Shown piece by piece: positions 1-8,310 of a stretch of 43,364 nucleotides of DNA. Location: the NCBI RefSeq assembly GCF_001072375.1, contig NZ_JVKV01000069.1:1-43364 (forward strand), in the 5' to 3' direction. The position numbers and the translations under genes were made by a program. Within the stretch, counting starts at the first letter, position 1; each line of letters starts with the position of its first letter. Below the pieces are notes generated by a model. It did no database searches and was not told the DNA's origin. It saw only the letters and a list, made by a program, of their open reading frames with translations. This DNA is from Streptococcus pseudopneumoniae. Its GTDB lineage: Bacteria; Bacillota; Bacilli; Lactobacillales; Streptococcaceae.

Positions 1-95
1 TCAAATTCAAACCACGTCAGCTTCACCTTGCCGTACTCAAGTACTACCTACGGCTAGCTCCCTAGTTTGCTCTTTGATTTTCATTGAGTATAATT
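1..95. repeat. Mitis-group dispersed intergenic repeat, cut by the window edge
   Basis: Non-coding sequence resembling, from memory, a repeat scattered between genes in S. pneumoniae and S. mitis: one end carries 'AAACCACGTCAGCTTC', the other 'TTTGCTCTTTGATTTTCA' followed by TTGAGTATAA. The centre holds a short inverted repeat (GTACTCAAGTAC). The left end is missing because the window starts inside it. I see no second copy in this window. It is neither a BOX nor a RUP element as I know them. Confidence 0.5.
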
Positions 96-103
96 TTAGA
101 AAG

Positions 104-125
104 CAGCCCTCCTTGGGCTGTTTTT
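104..125 (+). terminator. Rho-independent terminator of an upstream gene
   Basis: A six-base stem CAGCCC/GGGCTG with a five-base loop is followed by TTTTT. It ends transcription arriving from the left, so murT starts from its own promoter. Confidence 0.8.
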
Positions 126-164
126 CTTTTTCTAAAATCTCAAATCTGTCTTTTTCAGCTTTTA

Positions 165-173
165 TGATATAAT
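165..173 (+). promoter_or_regulatory. Extended -10 promoter of murT
   Basis: TGATATAAT is a perfect extended -10 element. The -35 region (about 145-150) is poor, as is common with extended -10 sites. The box ends six bases before the ATG at 180, so transcription should start at or within a base of the start codon. Confidence 0.75.
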
Positions 174-179
174 AGAAAC

Positions 180-1523
180 ATGAAATTAAAAACTACTTTG
201 GGCCTTCTTGCTGGGCGTTCTTCTCACTTTATTTTGAGTCGTCTTGGACGTGGAAGCACGCTGCCTGGAAAACTCGCCCTTCAATTTGATAAAGATATTT
301 TACAACATTTAGCGAAGAACTATGAGATTGTTGTGGTAACTGGTACCAATGGAAAAACCTTGACGACCGCTCTCACTGTCGGTATCCTAAAGGAAATTTA
401 TGGTCAAGTTTTAACTAATCCAAGTGGTGCCAACATGATTACCGGGATTACGACTACCTTCTTGACAGCCAAATCTTCAAAAACTGGCAAGAACATCGCT
501 GTCCTTGAAATCGACGAAGCTAGTCTCTCACGTATCTGTGACTACATCCAGCCTAGTCTTTTCGTCATCACCAATATCTTCCGCGACCAGATGGACCGCT
601 ACGGTGAGATTTATACGACCTACAACATGATTTTGGACGCTATTCGAAAAGTTCCTACTGCTACTGTTCTGCTGAACGGTGATAGTCCGCTTTTCTACAA
701 ACCTGCAATTCCAAATCCTGTTCAATATTTTGGTTTTGATTTGGAAAAAGGTCCAGCAAAGCTTGCTCACTACAATACGGAAGGTATTCTCTGCCCAGAC
801 TGTCAAAGTATTTTGAAATATGAGCTTAATACTTATGCCAACTTAGGAGCTTATATCTGCGAAAACTGTGGATGTAAACGTCCTGATTTGGACTACCGTC
901 TGACAGAATTGGTGGAATTGACTAACAATCGTTCTCGCTTTGTTATCGACGGCCAAGAATACGGAATCCAAATCGGTGGGCTTTATAATATCTACAATGC
1001 TCTCGCAGCAGTCGCTATTGCTCGTTACCTTGGAGCTGATTCTCAACTGATTAAACAAGGTTTTGACAAGAGCCGTGCTGTCTTTGGACGCCAAGAAACC
1101 TTTCAGATTGGTGACAAAGAATGTACCCTTGTCCTCATCAAGAATCCTGTTGGTGCAACCCAAGCCATTGAAATGATTAAATTGGCTCCTTATCCATTTA
1201 GTCTATCGGTTCTCCTTAATGCTAACTATGCAGACGGCATAGATACCAGCTGGATTTGGGATGCGGATTTTGAACAGATAACTGACATGGATATTCCAGA
1301 AATTAACGCTGGTGGCGTTCGTCATTCTGAAATTGCTCGTCGTCTTCGAGTAACTGGTTATCCAGCTGATAAAATCACTGAAACAAGCAGTCTGGAACAA
1401 GTTCTTAACACGATTGAAGCTCAAGACTGTAAGCATGCCTATATCCTTGCGACTTATACGGCCATGCTAGAATTCAGAGAACTACTGGCCAATCGTCAAC
1501 TTGTTAGAAAGGAGATGAACTGA
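180..1523 (+). CDS. murT: Lipid II isoglutaminyl synthase (glutamine-hydrolysing), subunit MurT
   Basis: MurT is the ATP-dependent Mur-ligase-like subunit that, with GatD, amidates the alpha-carboxyl of D-Glu in lipid II to D-isoglutamine on the inner face of the membrane. The 447-residue protein shows the Mur-ligase P-loop TGTNGKT (residues 54-60), a central domain with a Cys4 zinc ribbon (C205, C208, C227, C230), and the C-terminal DUF1727 domain with the DGIDTSW motif whose aspartate (D355) matches the residue reported to complete the GatD catalytic triad. The stop codon overlaps the gatD start by one base (TGATG), the usual coupled arrangement. No Shine-Dalgarno sequence precedes the ATG and the -10 box is six bases upstream, so the mRNA is probably leaderless. 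Identification is secure from family features and the GatD neighbour. Confidence 0.95.
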   Translation: MKLKTTLGLLAGRSSHFILSRLGRGSTLPGKLALQFDKDILQHLAKNYEIVVVTGTNGKTLTTALTVGILKEIYGQVLTNPSGANMITGITTTFLTAKSSKTGKNIAVLEIDEASLSRICDYIQPSLFVITNIFRDQMDRYGEIYTTYNMILDAIRKVPTATVLLNGDSPLFYKPAIPNPVQYFGFDLEKGPAKLAHYNTEGILCPDCQSILKYELNTYANLGAYICENCGCKRPDLDYRLTELVELTNNRSRFVIDGQEYGIQIGGLYNIYNALAAVAIARYLGADSQLIKQGFDKSRAVFGRQETFQIGDKECTLVLIKNPVGATQAIEMIKLAPYPFSLSVLLNANYADGIDTSWIWDADFEQITDMDIPEINAGGVRHSEIARRLRVTGYPADKITETSSLEQVLNTIEAQDCKHAYILATYTAMLEFRELLANRQLVRKEMN

Positions 1524-2305
1524 TGGTTTATACTTCACTTTCCTCAAAAGACGGCAATTATCCTTACCAACTAAATATCGCCCACCTCTATGGCAATCTC
1601 ATGAACACCTACGGGGATAATGGAAACATCCTCATGCTCAAGTATGTGGCTGAAAAGCTGGGTGCTCGCGTAACAGTTGACATCGTTTCTCTCCATGATA
1701 ATTTCGATGAAAATCATTACGACATCGCCTTTTTCGGCGGTGGCCAAGACTTTGAACAGAGTATCATTGCTGGTGATTTACCTGCTAAAAAAGAAAGTAT
1801 CGACAACTTTATCCAAAATGATGGTGTCGTCCTTGCTATCTGTGGTGGTTTCCAACTATTGGGTCAGTATTATATTGAAGCTTCCGGAAGACGCATAGAA
1901 GGTCTAGGTGTCATGGGACACTATACCCTTAATCAAACCAACAACCGCTTTATCGGTGACATTAAGATTCATAATGAAGAGTTTAATGAAACTTATTATG
2001 GATTTGAAAATCACCAAGGCCGCACCTTCCTCTCTGATGACCAAAAACCACTCGGCCAGGTTGTCTATGGAAATGGCAACAACGAAGAAAAGGTCGGTGA
2101 AGGTGTTCACTATAAAAATGTTTTCGGTTCTTATTTCCACGGGCCTATCCTATCTCGTAATGCCAACCTTGCCTATCGTTTGGTCACTACTGCCCTCAAG
2201 AAAAAATACGGTCAGGACATCGTCCTTCCAGCTTATGAGGATATTCTGAGCCAAGAAGTCGCTGAAGAATACAGCGATGTGAAAAGCAAGGCAGAATTCA
2301 ACTAA
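1523..2305 (+). CDS. gatD: Lipid II isoglutaminyl synthase, glutamine amidotransferase subunit GatD
   Basis: GatD is a class I (triad) glutamine amidotransferase that releases ammonia from glutamine for MurT. The 260-residue protein has the nucleophile elbow AICGGFQ with C107 and the FHGP motif with H206; the third triad residue is thought to come from MurT. GGGQD at 72-76 is also typical of the family. Its ATG overlaps the murT stop codon by one base, and AAAGGAGATG lies just upstream as ribosome-binding site, so the subunits are coupled. A terminator follows at 2313. D-Glu amidation is required for efficient peptide cross-linking in streptococci, which fits the other wall genes in this window. 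Confidence 0.95.
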   Translation: MVYTSLSSKDGNYPYQLNIAHLYGNLMNTYGDNGNILMLKYVAEKLGARVTVDIVSLHDNFDENHYDIAFFGGGQDFEQSIIAGDLPAKKESIDNFIQNDGVVLAICGGFQLLGQYYIEASGRRIEGLGVMGHYTLNQTNNRFIGDIKIHNEEFNETYYGFENHQGRTFLSDDQKPLGQVVYGNGNNEEKVGEGVHYKNVFGSYFHGPILSRNANLAYRLVTTALKKKYGQDIVLPAYEDILSQEVAEEYSDVKSKAEFN

Positions 2306-2312
2306 TCTTTCT

Positions 2313-2346
2313 ATTCCAACATGCTATTAGCTGTTGGAATTTTTTT
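2313..2346 (+). terminator. Terminator of murT-gatD
   Basis: TTCCAACA and TGTTGGAA form an eight-base stem followed by a run of T. It separates the murT-gatD transcript from pepQ. Confidence 0.85.
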
Positions 2347-2420
2347 GTAGTCTTTTCCCCTTCTCTCTTGCATTTTCTACTAATTTTTGCAAAAATAGAG
2401 GGGTAGAAAGAAGGTAGCAT

Positions 2421-3503
2421 ATGTCTAAATTACAACAAATCTTAACTTATCTTGAATCAGAAAAGCTAGACGTCGCTGTCGTATCTGACCCCGTCACTAT
2501 CAATTACCTCACTGGTTTTTACAGTGATCCACACGAACGCCAAATGTTCCTCTTTGTCCTTGCTGACCAGGAACCACTTCTTTTTGTTCCAGCCCTTGAG
2601 GTTGAGCGCGCAACAAGCACTGTCTCTTTCCCAGTTGTTGGTTATGTGGACTCTGAAAATCCTTGGAAGAAAATCCAAAATGCCTTGCCACAGCTTGATT
2701 TCAAACGTGTAGCAGTTGAGTTTGATAACCTCATCTTGACTAAATACCACGGTTTAAGATCTGTCTTTGAAACTGCTGAGTTTGAAAACTTGACTCCATT
2801 GATCCAACGCATGCGCTTGATTAAGTCAGCAGATGAAGTGCAAAAAATGATGGTTGCAGGTGTTTATGCTGATAAGTCTGTCAAAGTTGGTTTTGACAAT
2901 ATCTCTCTTGATAATACGGAAACTGATATTATCGCACAGATCGATTTTGCCATGAAACGCGAAGGATATGAAATGAGTTTTGATACTATGGTTTTGACAG
3001 GTGATAACGCTGCAAATCCTCATGGTATTCCTGGAGCCAATAAGGTTGAAAACAATGCCCTTCTCCTCTTTGACCTCGGTGTGATGGTGAATGGTTATGC
3101 ATCAGATATGACTCGTACAGTCGCTGTTGGTAAACCTGACCAATTCAAGAAAGACATTTACAACTTGACTCTTGAAGCCCAACAAGCTGCCCTTGACTTT
3201 ATCAAACCTGGTGTGACAGCTCATGAGGTCGATCGTGCAGCTCGTGAAGTGATCGAAAAAGCAGGTTATGGTGAGTACTTCAACCACCGTCTCGGTCATG
3301 GTATCGGTATGGATGTCCACGAATTCCCTTCAATTATGGAAGGAAACGATATGATTATCGAAGAAGGCATGTGCTTCTCTGTTGAACCTGGTATCTACAT
3401 CCCTGGTAAAGTCGGAGTTCGTATCGAAGACTGCGGTGTTGTTACCAAAGACGGTTTTGACCTCTTCACAAGCACCAGCAAAGATTTGCTTTATTTTGAT
3501 TAA
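2421..3503 (+). CDS. pepQ: Xaa-Pro dipeptidase, M24B metallopeptidase family
   Basis: A cytoplasmic prolidase that splits Xaa-Pro dipeptides released from imported peptides. The 360-residue protein has an N-terminal creatinase-like domain (about 1-125) and a C-terminal pita-bread domain carrying the five metal ligands of the family: D218 and D229 (LLFDLG ... YASDMTRT), H293 (LGHGIGMDVHE), E322 (SVEPGIY) and E336 (RIEDCG). The length is normal for streptococcal PepQ. The start is supported by GAAGG upstream of the ATG. A YpdF-like aminopeptidase P of the same fold is the main alternative. It appears monocistronic, between the gatD terminator and a convergent terminator at 3516. Confidence 0.85.
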   Translation: MSKLQQILTYLESEKLDVAVVSDPVTINYLTGFYSDPHERQMFLFVLADQEPLLFVPALEVERATSTVSFPVVGYVDSENPWKKIQNALPQLDFKRVAVEFDNLILTKYHGLRSVFETAEFENLTPLIQRMRLIKSADEVQKMMVAGVYADKSVKVGFDNISLDNTETDIIAQIDFAMKREGYEMSFDTMVLTGDNAANPHGIPGANKVENNALLLFDLGVMVNGYASDMTRTVAVGKPDQFKKDIYNLTLEAQQAALDFIKPGVTAHEVDRAAREVIEKAGYGEYFNHRLGHGIGMDVHEFPSIMEGNDMIIEEGMCFSVEPGIYIPGKVGVRIEDCGVVTKDGFDLFTSTSKDLLYFD

Positions 3504-3515
3504 AAAGTATTTTAT

Positions 3516-3558
3516 AAAAAATAAGATGGAAAAGCTTAACTTTTCCATCTTATTTTTT
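3516..3558. terminator. Bidirectional terminator between pepQ and a convergent GNAT gene
   Basis: An 18-base, nearly perfect stem (AAAAATAAGATGGAAAAG and its complement) with a five-base loop has A/T runs on both sides, so it works in both directions. Its right arm contains the stop codon of the minus-strand GNAT gene. Confidence 0.85.
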
Positions 3559-4092
3559 GATTTGATAATAAATTTTATCAGCTATATAACCTTTTCGTTC
3601 AACTGCATTTGGAATCGTCTTCCAAAAAGTCATACCCGCCTTTTCCATAACACGACCAGATACTGGATTTAAACTTGCATAGCAAGCATCAACCTCTTTA
3701 AATCCAATCTCATCTAGACAGTATGATAAAACTGCCTTCAAGGCTTCTGTCATGAGTCCTCGTCCCCCGTAGTCCATCCCTAAGATATATCCAATCTCAC
3801 AGCTAGATTTTTCTTCATCCACACTGACCAGACTAATATCTCCAATGACATAGTATGGATTTTCTTTGAGACTAATGGCCCATTTGTAATAGTTAGGATT
3901 GTCGTAGGATGCTACCCAATTGCCAATAGAGTTTCGAGTCTGTTCGACATTCAGGTGTGGATTCCAAGTAACATAGGTTAGATTATCTAGACGAGAAGCC
4001 CAATTCTCAAACATGGCTTCAGCATCACCTTCCACAAATCTCCTCAGTATCAATCGTTCAGTTTCTATTGGTTGTGTACCTAGTGCTTTCAT
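3550..4092 (-). CDS. GNAT family N-acetyltransferase, RimJ/RimL-like
   Basis: A 180-residue GCN5-related N-acetyltransferase. The opening 'IETERLILRRFVEGDAEAMF' is typical of the RimJ/RimL branch (Acetyltransf_3), and the acetyl-CoA region 'GYILGMDYGGRGLMTEAL' (about residues 122-139) carries the GRG turn of motif A. 'NPVSGRVMEKAGM' is the usual motif B. The substrate cannot be read from sequence: such proteins modify ribosomal proteins, amino acids or small molecules. It stands alone between a convergent terminator and a gene-free hairpin region. Confidence 0.85.
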   Translation of the reverse strand: MKALGTQPIETERLILRRFVEGDAEAMFENWASRLDNLTYVTWNPHLNVEQTRNSIGNWVASYDNPNYYKWAISLKENPYYVIGDISLVSVDEEKSSCEIGYILGMDYGGRGLMTEALKAVLSYCLDEIGFKEVDACYASLNPVSGRVMEKAGMTFWKTIPNAVERKGYIADKIYYQIKK

Positions 4093-4435
4093 GATGCTAA
4101 TTCTCTTTCTATTTTATGGATGGGCTCAAACTTGTATTAACCTATCTCAGTCTCCTATTTCAAGTTACAAAGTGAAAAAGGTCCTCCGGACCTTCTTCGC
4201 TTTTGTATTTCTAGGTGAGAGGGTAAAAATACTTTACTCATAAACATTGAGAAAACAACAGTTTCCTCTAATTTCATGACGCAGTAGCTGTCTGACTTGA
4301 AATACGCTTTATCAAGCTTTTTCAAGCCTAGTCATCGTTGCGGGGGTGAGACAACGAAATCGAACTCTTCGAGTTACCGGACCTTCCTCGCTTTTTTATT
4401 TTCAGGCTCGGGCTAAAAAAGTCCCCCGGACCTTT
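4093..4435. other. Gene-free stretch with terminator-like hairpin repeats downstream of nadE
   Basis: No convincing gene lies here. Read on the minus strand from the nadE stop it holds a first hairpin (GGTCC/GGAC with flanking A and T runs, about 4416-4437), a linker containing CCCGAGCCTGAAAATAAAAAAGCGAG, broken here as CCCGAGCCTGAAAA then TAAAAAAGCGAG, then a second GGTCCGG at about 4376-4386. About 150 bp of other sequence follow, including CTTGAAAAAGCTTG and AACTCTTCGAGTT inverted repeats. A third hairpin, AAGGTCCTCCGGACCTT-like, lies at about 4178-4194. The layout resembles the rpsR array near 32.7 kb. Confidence 0.6.
4178..4194. repeat. Distal hairpin copy of the nadE 3' array
   Basis: AAAGGTCCTCCGGACCTT is a compact inverted repeat with stem AGGTCC/GGACCT and a three-base centre. 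On its minus-strand left flank is AAGCGAAG, matching the AAGCGAG that precedes the GGTCC cores of the other units. Confidence 0.6.
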
Positions 4436-4437
4436 TT
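4416..4437 (-). terminator. Terminator hairpin at the nadE stop codon
   Basis: Minus strand: the stop TAA is itself the start of AAAAAGGTCC, followed by GGG and GGACTTTTTT. The short GC stem is extended by A/T pairs and ends in six T, so it should end the pncB-nadE transcript. It is also unit 1 of the hairpin array. Confidence 0.7.
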
Positions 4438-5260
4438 ACTCCCAAAACGTATCAAAGACAGTGATTGGTAAGTGGCGTTTGTGTTGGCCTTTGTACCACC
4501 ATTTTTCAATGGTTGCTTGGGCTTCTGGGCTGACTTGCTTTCCTTCGAGGTAATCATCAATTTCATTGTAAGTGACTCCCAAGGCTACTTCGTCTGCAAT
4601 ACCTGGTTTTTCTTCTTCCAAATCTGCCGTTGGAACTTTTTCATAGAGGGCTGGATCAGCTCCAAGCTCCTTCAAAAGTTGTTTTCCTTGGCGTTTATTG
4701 AGGCGATAAAGTGGGAGAATATCTGCACCACCGTCACCAAATTTAGTAAAGAAACCTGTGATATTTTCCGCAGCATGGTCTGTCCCGATAACAGCTCCGC
4801 TATGAGCACCTGCAAGAGCATATTGGGCAATCATACGACTACGAGCCTTGATATTTCCCTTGTTAAAATCGGAAACTGCACTCCCTGTTGCTTCAACAGC
4901 TACAGCCATAGCATCAGCAGATTCCTTGATATTCACTACCAAGCTCACATCTGGCTGAATAAATGCTAGGGCTTTTTGAGCATCATCCTCGTCAGCTTGC
5001 ACTCCATAAGGCAGGCGAACAGCGATAAATTTATAACTATCATCACCTGTTTCTGCTCGCATTTCTTCCATGGCTAGTTGAGCCAAGCGTCCTGCCAAGG
5101 TCGAGTCTTGTCCTCCAGAAATACCCAATACAAAAGTTTTTAGGAAAGGATGTTTCTTTAAATATCTTTTTAGAAAGTCAATCGAACGACGGATTTCTTC
5201 CTGGGCGTCAATCACTGGTTTTACACCTAGTTGCTGGATAATGGTTTCTTGCAAACTCAT
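4436..5260 (-). CDS. nadE: NH3-dependent NAD+ synthetase
   Basis: NadE makes NAD+ from nicotinic acid adenine dinucleotide, ammonia and ATP, the last step of NAD synthesis. The 274-residue protein lacks a glutaminase domain, so it belongs to the ammonia-dependent class. It has the N-type ATP pyrophosphatase P-loop SGGQDS (residues 48-53), '[19 protein letters not shown]' in the deamido-NAD/metal-binding region, and '[13 protein letters not shown]' near 183-195. The start overlaps the pncB stop by four bases (ATGA), so translation is coupled. The stop codon sits in the arm of a terminator hairpin. The adenylyltransferase step (NadD) is not in this window. Confidence 0.95.
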   Translation of the reverse strand: MSLQETIIQQLGVKPVIDAQEEIRRSIDFLKRYLKKHPFLKTFVLGISGGQDSTLAGRLAQLAMEEMRAETGDDSYKFIAVRLPYGVQADEDDAQKALAFIQPDVSLVVNIKESADAMAVAVEATGSAVSDFNKGNIKARSRMIAQYALAGAHSGAVIGTDHAAENITGFFTKFGDGGADILPLYRLNKRQGKQLLKELGADPALYEKVPTADLEEEKPGIADEVALGVTYNEIDDYLEGKQVSPEAQATIEKWWYKGQHKRHLPITVFDTFWE

Positions 5261-6717
5261 TCTTCTTCTCCTTCGCCTAGAGCTTCCTTACGCATCTTAT
5301 CAATCAAGTCCATCTTGTCTTGCCATACATCACGAGCCAAGTCCACAGGATAGTGTTGTGGGTTCAGTACGCGTTTGTATTCATCCCAGAGCTTATCAAA
5401 TTCCTTACGAGCATAGGCTTGAATTTCAGGCAGACTTGGTAAATCATAAACCAGCTTACCTTCCTTGAAAATGTCTACCAAGAGAGGAACAGCTTCAAAA
5501 TTACGGACAGTTTTCTTGATGTAAGTATAGGTTGGATGGAACATCTTGATTTCAGTCATGCTAGCAACATCGACACCATCATAGGTAATGTAGTCACCTT
5601 CTGACTTGCCTTTTTCACGACTGGTGATGCGCCAAACTTGTTTCTTCCCTGGCGTTGAAACCTTCTCTGCATTGTTTGAAAGCTTGATGGTATTGCGCAT
5701 ATGACCGTTCTCATCTTCGATGGCAACAACCTTGTAAACTGCTCCAAGTGCTGGTTGGTCATAAGCAGTGATGAGCTTAGTCCCTACACCCCAGACATCA
5801 ATCTTAGCTTTTTGCATTTTGAGGTTAAGGATGGTATTCTCATCAAGGTCATTTGATGCATAGATCTTAGCATCTGTAAATCCTGCCTCGTCCAGTTGTT
5901 GACGAACTTTTTTAGAAATATAGGCGATATCTCCAGAGTCAATACGGACACCAAGGAAATTAATCTTATCACCAAGTTCACGCGCAACCTGAATCGCTGC
6001 TGGAACACCGATCCGAAGAGTATCGTAGGTATCTACTAGAAAGACACAATTTTTGTGCGTTGAGGCATAAGCCTTGAAAGCCTGATAATCATTGCCATAG
6101 ACTTGTACCAAGGCGTGAGCATGAGTTCCTAAAACCGGAATACCAAAGAGCTTACCTGCACGGACATTACTAGTTCCATTGGCACCACCAATAACAGCCG
6201 CACGAGTACCCCAGATAGCCGCATCCATTTCTTGCGCACGACGTGTTCCGAATTCCATCAAAGGCTCATCTTCAATGACTGAACGAATACGAGCAGCCTT
6301 AGTCGCAATCAAGGTTTGAAAGTTGACGATGTTCAAGAGAGCTGTTTCAACCAATTGACACTGAGCCAAAGGACCTTCCACTTGAACAATCGGTTCATTG
6401 GCAAATACCAAGTCCCCTTCTTGAGCAGAACGTACAGTCAATTCCAACTTGAGATGACGGAGATATTCCAAGAAGGCGCCATGATAACCAAGTGATTCCA
6501 AATAAGCAATATCGCTCTCAGAAAAACGCAGGTTTTCTAAGTAGTTCACAATTCGTTCCAAACCTGCAAATACAGCATAACCGTTTTTAAAAGGTTGTTG
6601 GCGGAAATAAACTTCAAAAACTGCTTTCTTGTTATGAATGCCTTGGTCGAAGTAAACTTGCATCATGTTAATTTGATACAAATCAGTGTGCAAAGTTAAA
6701 CTGTCATCTGGGTACAT
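5257..6717 (-). CDS. pncB: Nicotinate phosphoribosyltransferase
   Basis: PncB condenses nicotinate with PRPP, coupled to ATP hydrolysis, to give nicotinate mononucleotide: the first step of NAD salvage. The 486-residue protein has the family opening '[17 protein letters not shown]', the '[12 protein letters not shown]' block around 167-178 near the active site, and 'RIDSGDIAY' in the PRPP-binding half. Length is normal for the Firmicutes branch. AAGGA lies six bases before the ATG. It forms a two-gene operon with nadE. The promoter (6784-6812) holds an inverted repeat that may be an operator. Confidence 0.93.
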   Translation of the reverse strand: MYPDDSLTLHTDLYQINMMQVYFDQGIHNKKAVFEVYFRQQPFKNGYAVFAGLERIVNYLENLRFSESDIAYLESLGYHGAFLEYLRHLKLELTVRSAQEGDLVFANEPIVQVEGPLAQCQLVETALLNIVNFQTLIATKAARIRSVIEDEPLMEFGTRRAQEMDAAIWGTRAAVIGGANGTSNVRAGKLFGIPVLGTHAHALVQVYGNDYQAFKAYASTHKNCVFLVDTYDTLRIGVPAAIQVARELGDKINFLGVRIDSGDIAYISKKVRQQLDEAGFTDAKIYASNDLDENTILNLKMQKAKIDVWGVGTKLITAYDQPALGAVYKVVAIEDENGHMRNTIKLSNNAEKVSTPGKKQVWRITSREKGKSEGDYITYDGVDVASMTEIKMFHPTYTYIKKTVRNFEAVPLLVDIFKEGKLVYDLPSLPEIQAYARKEFDKLWDEYKRVLNPQHYPVDLARDVWQDKMDLIDKMRKEALGEGEEE

Positions 6718-6783
6718 ATACTATCCTTCTTCCCTATTTGTAAAAAGATGAAAATGTTTCTTCTTTTCTCATAATTTAGTACT

Positions 6784-6813
6784 ATTATAACACAATTTAT
6801 CGATATTGATAAA
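6784..6813 (-). promoter_or_regulatory. Promoter of pncB-nadE with an overlapping inverted repeat
   Basis: Minus strand: TTATCA, 17 bases, TATAAT, with an upstream TG (TGTTATAAT) as extended -10. The inverted repeat TTTATC-N6-GATAAA (6796-6813) covers the -35 box and part of the spacer, a position that would let a repressor block RNA polymerase. A NiaR-type nicotinate repressor is one guess; I cannot confirm the motif. Confidence 0.65.
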
Positions 6814-6824
6814 AAGCTAACAAG

Positions 6825-7313
6825 CTATTCCATGCTCTCGAGTTCATCCATATCTTTTTCATACTTCTTCTGAACCCATTCACCATAACTTTTTAATCCT
6901 AAGTTTCCAATAAAGACCCAAGGAAGATAAAGGAGATATGTAATGACCCAAGCAGAAAGGTATTTGAAGTTCAATGGATTATGCTGATAAATTTCGATAT
7001 TGAACTGGTAGTTCTGTAGCATCAAGGTAGCTGTGACCACTAGAGTTAATAATAGACATCCTAAAATTGTAAAATGAAAACGACTATAGTAGGTCACACC
7101 GAGATTGCGAGCACGGGTGAAAAAGTAAAAAGTCCCTATGATAATAATAACGAGAAGCATACTTGGATTAAAAAGGCTTGGTGCTAACACTGCTATGAAA
7201 TAAGCTAGAAACAACAATCCGATAGAGATATGAAAACTCTCTGCACTAGCTTTATGAAGTTGTTGCTCTTCTCTTTCATCTAATAATTGGTAATAATAAA
7301 ATCTATTTTTCAT
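6825..7313 (-). CDS. Four-helix membrane protein coupled to an XRE regulator
   Basis: I do not recognise a named family. The 162-residue protein has four predicted membrane helices (about 28-48, 51-67, 80-99 and 118-141) and a charged C-terminal tail from residue 145 that should lie in the cytoplasm. There is no signal peptide and no catalytic motif I can see. Its ATG lies inside the last codons of the XRE regulator gene (11-base overlap), with GGAGGAAG just upstream, so the two are translationally coupled. Pairs of a small XRE protein with a membrane protein are common in Firmicutes; the membrane partner may sense stress or hold the regulator at the membrane. That is inference. Confidence 0.75.
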   Translation of the reverse strand: MKNRFYYYQLLDEREEQQLHKASAESFHISIGLLFLAYFIAVLAPSLFNPSMLLVIIIIGTFYFFTRARNLGVTYYSRFHFTILGCLLLTLVVTATLMLQNYQFNIEIYQHNPLNFKYLSAWVITYLLYLPWVFIGNLGLKSYGEWVQKKYEKDMDELESME

Positions 7314-7512
7314 CTTCTTCCTCCCAAAATAGTTGGTCTAGGGTTTTGCCTAAGCATCTGCAAATGGACTGGCAAAGGGAGAGACTAGGATTATATTTCC
7401 CAGCTTCTATCAAGCCGATAGTCTGTCTAGTCACACCTACAGCTTCTGCCAAGTCACCTTGTGTCATATCAAGCTCTACTCGAGCAAGTTTTAATTTTAA
7501 ATTCTTAGCCAC
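7303..7512 (-). CDS. Small XRE-family transcriptional regulator
   Basis: A 69-residue protein that is almost entirely one Cro/C1-type helix-turn-helix domain: 'ARVELDMTQGDLAEAVGVTR' then QTIGLIEAGKYNPSL. It closely resembles the short YozG/SinR-like regulators that pair with a membrane protein. It ends in an acidic tail (WEEEDEK) and has no separate sensor domain. It is transcribed with the membrane protein at 6825 and overlaps it by 11 bases. It probably binds its own promoter; repeated ATTTTACATT/ATTTTGTACATT sequences at 7574-7615 are candidate sites. Confidence 0.9.
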   Translation of the reverse strand: MAKNLKLKLARVELDMTQGDLAEAVGVTRQTIGLIEAGKYNPSLSLCQSICRCLGKTLDQLFWEEEDEK

Positions 7513-7560
7513 TTCTTACCTCCTTTATAATTTTAAAAAGTTGCGCTTCTTTCTAAGTTC

Positions 7561-7588
7561 ATTATACCATATATTTTACATTACGCAA
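7561..7588 (-). promoter_or_regulatory. Promoter of the XRE-membrane protein operon
   Basis: Minus strand: TTGCGT, 16 bases, TATAAT with an extended -10 (TGGTATAAT). Confidence 0.75.
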
Positions 7589-7623
7589 TATATATCTGTC
7601 ATTTTGTACATTTTTTTTAACAA

Positions 7624-7657
7624 AAAACTCTCTACCAGCTAAATGATAGAGAGTTTT
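7624..7657 (-). terminator. Terminator of the HAD hydrolase gene
   Basis: AAAACTCTCTA and TAGAGAGTTTT form an 11-base stem; on the minus strand it runs into TTTTTTG. It isolates the HAD gene from the XRE operon. Confidence 0.85.
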
Positions 7658-7661
7658 CTGC

Positions 7662-8258
7662 TTATTCAAATTTTTTCAAAATATCTACAACGTCACTTCT
7701 CTGTTTGACTTGATAGGCTTTGATGCCTAAACTTTCAGCCATGTTAGTGTTGTCTGCTATATCATCAAGAAAGACACAATTTGCTGGATCCAACTCGTAT
7801 TTACGGAGGATTTCTTCAAACATTTCTCGATCAGGTTTGATGACCTTAATATCACAGGAAAGAACAAACCCATCTAAAATCTTTTCTAGAGGTGCTAATT
7901 GATCTTTCAATAATTCATAAAAAACTGGTGAGGTATTAGATAGGACAAAAATACGATGGCCATTTTCCTTTAAACGTGCAAGAAGCGGAAAGACTTCCGT
8001 GTAAATATCGATATAGGCAGGCCAGTTCCAAATGACTTCTTCAACCTTTTTCTGATAGCAATCCCCTATCATAGAAAGAACCTTATCAACCAATTCTTCT
8101 CGAGTCAAGGTCCCCAGGTCCAATCTTTCCCAGAGTCCCGACTGAATAATAGCCTTGTCTAAGATCAGATAATCTTTCTGAGTTTTAGCTACAGCCTTCA
8201 AAATCTTATCCTTGTTCCATTCCAATAGAACATTTCCCATATCTAGTATGATATCCAT
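7662..8258 (-). CDS. HAD-superfamily hydrolase, YihX-like
   Basis: A 198-residue cytoplasmic phosphatase of HAD subfamily IA. Motif I is 'ILDMGNVLLEW' (nucleophile D6, with the GN variant seen in YihX-type proteins, where the usual second Asp is replaced), motif II is 'FVLSNTS', motif III is the lysine in 'IKPDREMFEEIL', and motif IV is 'FLDDIADN'. The helical cap lies between motifs I and II. YihX of E. coli dephosphorylates glucose-1-phosphate, but substrates differ among relatives, so the substrate here is unknown. GGAGGTGG precedes the ATG. Confidence 0.85.
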   Translation of the reverse strand: MDIILDMGNVLLEWNKDKILKAVAKTQKDYLILDKAIIQSGLWERLDLGTLTREELVDKVLSMIGDCYQKKVEEVIWNWPAYIDIYTEVFPLLARLKENGHRIFVLSNTSPVFYELLKDQLAPLEKILDGFVLSCDIKVIKPDREMFEEILRKYELDPANCVFLDDIADNTNMAESLGIKAYQVKQRSDVVDILKKFE

Positions 8259-8310
8259 TAACCCACCTCCATTATTATGTGAACAATCTCTTTAAGCGTC
8301 CAATGTCTGT

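Noticed and set aside
1..95. Possible RUP or BOX element, or remnant of an insertion sequence.
   Set aside because: The sequence lacks the ends I know for those elements and has no transposase fragment; kept as an unnamed dispersed repeat.
4472..4969. A 165-codon open frame on the plus strand.
   Set aside because: It lies wholly antisense to nadE, whose motifs are intact; no ribosome-binding site or family resemblance.
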